NCBI GenBank assembly: GCA_044432725.1
Contig: JAWXUL010000067.1
Coordinates: 1-7,737, forward strand
DNA from: JAWXUK01 sp044432725
GTDB lineage: Bacteria; Bacillota; Clostridia; Oscillospirales; Oscillospiraceae
DNA length: 7,737 nucleotides
Reading direction: 5' to 3'
The stretch's first letter is position 1. The number at the start of each line of letters is the position of its first letter. The position numbers and the translations under genes were made by a program. Under the pieces are notes generated by a model. The model was given only the letters and a program-made list of their open reading frames with translations, was not told where the DNA came from and did not search any database. Below are positions 5,498-7,737 of the stretch, piece after piece.

Positions 5498-5523
5498 GAA
5501 AGCACAGTTAGGAGGTGAATTTT

Positions 5524-5694
5524 ATGACAAAAATAAAAGCAAATATTAGTAAAGAAACTTTACTAACTCTGGTTGGAACAGTATGCATTACAATTTCTTA
5601 TGCTGTTTGTTCATTTTCAGCAAATAGTGCTTGTCTGTGCTTGTTTCATCAACCAGAACTCCCAGAATCAGCAAAGAAACTCCGCAAATTCTAA
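5524..5694 (+). CDS. agrD: AgrD-like cyclic thiolactone autoinducer pre-peptide
   Basis: A 56-residue pre-peptide. It has a basic amphipathic N-terminal leader (1-18), a hydrophobic stretch (about 13-31), the signal core NSACLCLF (34-41) and a charged tail beginning HQPELPE (42-48). AgrD precursors have this three-part layout. From memory, the C. perfringens precursor reads TSACLWFT followed by HQPEEP, so the match around the cleavage site is strong. AgrB is predicted to cut between Phe41 and His42 and link the Phe41 carboxyl group to the Cys37 thiol, giving a five-residue ring Cys-Leu-Cys-Leu-Phe with a short N-terminal tail. The second ring cysteine (Cys39) is unusual. AGGAGG lies eight bases before the ATG. 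First gene of its operon, three bases before agrB. Confidence 0.9.
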   Translation: MTKIKANISKETLLTLVGTVCITISYAVCSFSANSACLCLFHQPELPESAKKLRKF

Positions 5695-5697
5695 GTT

Positions 5698-6330
5698 ATG
5701 AAGATGTGCTTAGAAAAAATGGTGGGGACTTTTGTTGAAAAGGGACATTGTCAAGAAGAGGAAAAGGAACTGATTATTTATGGATTACAGTCCGCTATAG
5801 AATTATTCGCTGGCATTTTAACCACCATAATCATCGGAACTTTCCTTGGATTGCTTCTGGAATGTATTGTCTTTTTGATTTCATTTTGGGCAATCCGTAG
5901 CTACTCAGGTGGATTTCATTGCAAAAGTGCGTTAATTTGTTATTTTGCTTCTTGTTGCATAATTACTTTGACTTTACTTGTTGTAAAATTTCTATCAGAA
6001 TTATATATGACAGGTTTTAGCTTTTCGCTTTTAATTGTGTCTATTCCTGTTTTATTAAAATTCGCCCCATTAGAAACCCCTACCAAACCACTAGACGAAG
6101 TAGAACAAAAGTATTTCAGGAAGAAAACAACACTTCATCTTGTGGTAGAATCTGTGGTTATCTGTGTTTTGATTGCCATTGATCAAAAAGTTCTTGCCTT
6201 TACCATGTGCCTAGCTGTGTTTTTGAGCAGTATGGTGCTTGTTGCGGAACTTGTGAGAAGAACATTTGCTAGAGGTGGCACTCACTCTAGTAAATTGAAG
6301 AACGAAAGCGATTTACGAAAGGAATCATAA
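5698..6330 (+). CDS. agrB: AgrB, membrane cysteine endopeptidase processing the AgrD peptide
   Basis: A 210-residue polytopic membrane protein of the AgrB family, which removes the AgrD C-terminal tail and forms the thiolactone ring. The signature RSYSGGFHCKS contains His74, and Cys81 follows seven residues later, the same spacing as catalytic His77/Cys84 of S. aureus AgrB. Hydrophobic segments lie near 33-62, 78-100, 106-122, 145-163 and 166-185. The conserved loop APLETPTKPLDE (123-134) is also present. The last 23 residues form a basic, hydrophilic cytosolic tail. The ATG at 5698 is three bases after the agrD stop and has no clear ribosome binding site of its own, so translation is probably coupled to agrD. 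A second ATG at 5704 is an alternative start. Confidence 0.94.
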   Translation: MKMCLEKMVGTFVEKGHCQEEEKELIIYGLQSAIELFAGILTTIIIGTFLGLLLECIVFLISFWAIRSYSGGFHCKSALICYFASCCIITLTLLVVKFLSELYMTGFSFSLLIVSIPVLLKFAPLETPTKPLDEVEQKYFRKKTTLHLVVESVVICVLIAIDQKVLAFTMCLAVFLSSMVLVAELVRRTFARGGTHSSKLKNESDLRKES

Positions 6331-7034
6331 TGAATCTTAAGAAAAAATTAAGTGGTATACTACTTGCTCTGGCTGTAATTGTAGTATTACCTATATCTTC
6401 AAAGGCATCTGAACCCAACGTGACATCACTGTTAAATAGTGACAGCATCAGTCGACAAAGTATTACGGAAGAAGTAGGAAATTCTGAACTTTTAGAGAAA
6501 TTTAGTCTTCCAGAATATGAATCAACAAGCGAACGCATTTATGCACCAGTTAATCGTATCCAATGGGACTATATTGAGGCGTTACCCCTAGTTTATAACA
6601 TGAGAACAGGCGATTATCTTATTTTCATTGATATAGGGTTTGGGAAATCTGCTCAATACTGGGAAGGCAGATTAAATATGCACATTTCAACAAGTACACT
6701 TGAAGAGTTTAAACGTGATTTGTATTACTATGGATACGATTTGGTTGGCTGGTGTATCGAAACTCGTATTACGACTGGTACCTTAACAAGTGCTTACAGA
6801 TTGAATTATACTTTTAATACAAGTCAAGGTAATCATTCAGGAAGTCACGCACTAACAAGTAATCAAAAATATTACTACGGTTTTGAAACATTAGAACCAA
6901 GTGATAGCAGTTCACGTTATGAATATGGAACTGGTGCCATTGTCATGATTACAAATGGAAATACTTTATCTCTTGCTTCTGTTGTAACATTTAATAGCTC
7001 ATACGACTATTTTGATTGGAGAGGGTCTTTATGA
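6330..7034 (+). CDS. Secreted tyrosine-rich protein of unknown function, agr-operon member
   Basis: A 234-residue protein I do not recognise. It has a signal peptide (MNLKKK, hydrophobic core about 8-21, likely cut after SKA at 25-27), giving a mature protein of about 207 residues. A Ser/Glu-rich linker (28-70) precedes a probable beta-rich domain (about 75-230) with many Tyr and aromatic residues, such as YYYGYDLVGW (132-141), YYYGFE (181-186) and SSYDYFDW (223-230). It has one cysteine (Cys142) and no lipobox, LPXTG or repeat anchor, so it is probably released. The ATG overlaps the agrB stop by one base and GAAAGGA lies seven bases upstream. It is therefore firmly part of the quorum-sensing operon and a candidate quorum-controlled exoprotein, or an extracellular modulator of the signal. 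Confidence 0.85.
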   Translation: MNLKKKLSGILLALAVIVVLPISSKASEPNVTSLLNSDSISRQSITEEVGNSELLEKFSLPEYESTSERIYAPVNRIQWDYIEALPLVYNMRTGDYLIFIDIGFGKSAQYWEGRLNMHISTSTLEEFKRDLYYYGYDLVGWCIETRITTGTLTSAYRLNYTFNTSQGNHSGSHALTSNQKYYYGFETLEPSDSSSRYEYGTGAIVMITNGNTLSLASVVTFNSSYDYFDWRGSL

Positions 7035-7732
7035 ACATTAGTAACAATTCACTAACCAACGTCTTGTCTAGTTACAAAGCTCCCAACGTCGTAGTCTCAA
7101 GCACACTTACAGGCACACCAATTAAGAGAACTTGTCTGATGCACATGCAAGATATCCCTGAAGGAAGCACCCCCATCTTAGGTTCCTATAAAGGGCAACC
7201 TACTGGTGACCCTGGAAAATCATACTTTGAATGGTGTCCAGCTCCAGGTTCTACCACAGATGAGCCAAAGCTATTGATTCGTGGTCATCAAAATGGACAG
7301 TATTTCGAGGAAATCATCAATATAAATGATGTAGACCCCAATAATGCGTCCCATTTGGAACTGATGGCATATCAGGTTTCACGCCCCGATGAGTATACTT
7401 TCGACCAGATATTTCATACGTTTGAAACAGGGGAAAAAGGGAACGGTATGTACACCCCAAAAAGTAATGGCTCTGTTCGCTCTGAACCAGTGGAAACTAC
7501 TGATTTTCGTAAGGACGATGACGAAAACCCTGTGGATAAAGCCAAGAATGACTTACTAGATGAAACAGTCAAAATTTTGGATAAATCAGAAAATGAGGTT
7601 CTTCTCGAAAAATTACAAGCACAATGGGAGCAACAGGATATGATTAGCAAACATCGCCTTGATATGGATGTTCAGCGAGATTTTGTCAATGAAACCCTGT
7701 CACGTTCTGCCCTTTTGGGTGCTGTTACCTAG
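7031..7732 (+). CDS. Cytosolic protein of unknown function, last gene seen in the agr operon
   Basis: A 233-residue protein without signal peptide or membrane segments. The ATG at 7031 overlaps the stop of the previous gene as ATGA, with GGAGAGGG (7018-7025) five bases upstream. This is preferred over an in-frame TTG at 7016 that lies before part of that site. Residues 45-130 look globular and contain YFEEIININDVDPNNASHLE, a pattern I loosely associate with uncharacterised clostridial proteins. Residues 135-165 are polar and probably disordered. Residues 165-230 are charged and helical, possibly coiled coil. It closes a tightly packed operon with agrB and a secreted protein, so a shared role is likely, but none can be named. 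The gene ends five bases before the window edge. Confidence 0.8.
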   Translation: MNISNNSLTNVLSSYKAPNVVVSSTLTGTPIKRTCLMHMQDIPEGSTPILGSYKGQPTGDPGKSYFEWCPAPGSTTDEPKLLIRGHQNGQYFEEIININDVDPNNASHLELMAYQVSRPDEYTFDQIFHTFETGEKGNGMYTPKSNGSVRSEPVETTDFRKDDDENPVDKAKNDLLDETVKILDKSENEVLLEKLQAQWEQQDMISKHRLDMDVQRDFVNETLSRSALLGAVT

Positions 7733-7737
7733 AAAAA

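Larger units (their letters stand above)
5366..5523 (+). promoter_or_regulatory. Regulatory region of the agrD operon
   Basis: This gap holds the LytTR-type boxes (5429-5462), a third partial box TTATTACA at 5373-5380, an extended -10 (5489-5497) and the agrD ribosome binding site AGGAGG (5510-5515), eight bases before the ATG at 5524. TTTAATC (5361-5367) and GATTAAA (5396-5402) could form a weak stem after the kinase stop codon, but there is no terminator of normal quality. Confidence 0.6.

Noticed and set aside
5504..5512. ACAGTTAGG resembling the S. aureus AgrA site
   Set aside because: It lies at the predicted transcript start and overlaps the agrD ribosome binding site, so it is in the wrong place for an activator; a chance match is more likely.
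1..7737. Search by eye for CRISPR arrays, tRNA, rRNA, transposase or phage genes
   Set aside because: None seen. The direct repeats present have the wrong length and spacing for CRISPR, and no ORF has transposase or phage character.

Overview
The window looks like accessory DNA from a Gram-positive anaerobe of the class Clostridia, possibly Lachnospiraceae. This is inferred from the AT-rich sequence, the strong AGGAGG-type ribosome binding sites, an AgrB/AgrD pair of clostridial type, and small proteins of families I associate with Firmicutes mobile elements. No tRNA, rRNA, CRISPR array, integrase or relaxase gene is visible. The chromosome, plasmid or integrated-element status is therefore inferred.

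Left part (1-3157, genes on the minus strand): this has a plasmid or mobile-element backbone character. A non-coding stretch (1-436) holds two tandem GGGTTCTCCC hairpins. Next to them is a third hairpin running into AAGTGCG, which resembles the oriT of RSF1010/pIP501-type systems, and then a G-rich hairpin. A RepA-like RecA-fold ATPase gene follows (1486 to 437). Its 3' end and downstream flank carry two head-to-head arrays of 9-bp TGACG units, which resemble iterons. Upstream of it, about 700 bp of non-coding DNA consists of a degenerate array of roughly 130-bp direct repeats. Two repeat junctions carry a Shine-Dalgarno sequence and an 8-codon ORF. A two-gene operon (3157 to 2278) then encodes an anchored or secreted DUF6550-like protein and a DUF6809-like protein, and ends in a good hairpin terminator.

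Right part (3316-7732, plus strand): this is a complete agr-type peptide quorum-sensing locus with two extra genes. A constitutive-looking promoter drives a LytTR response regulator (AgrA-like) and an overlapping membrane histidine kinase (AgrC-like). After a 158-bp gap comes a second operon: a 56-codon AgrD-like pre-peptide, AgrB, a signal-peptide-bearing secreted protein of unknown function, and a cytosolic protein of unknown function. The last three junctions are 3 nt, a 1-nt overlap and a 4-nt overlap. The promoter of this operon has an extended -10 but no -35. Two near-identical 13-bp direct repeats exactly 21 bp apart lie just upstream of it, the geometry expected for a LytTR activator.

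Proposed circuit (inference): AgrB processes AgrD to a thiolactone peptide with the predicted ring Cys-Leu-Cys-Leu-Phe. The kinase senses it, and the regulator binds the tandem boxes and switches on the agrD-agrB-secreted-cytosolic operon. The two unknown proteins would then be direct quorum outputs or modulators. They are the most novel part of the window.
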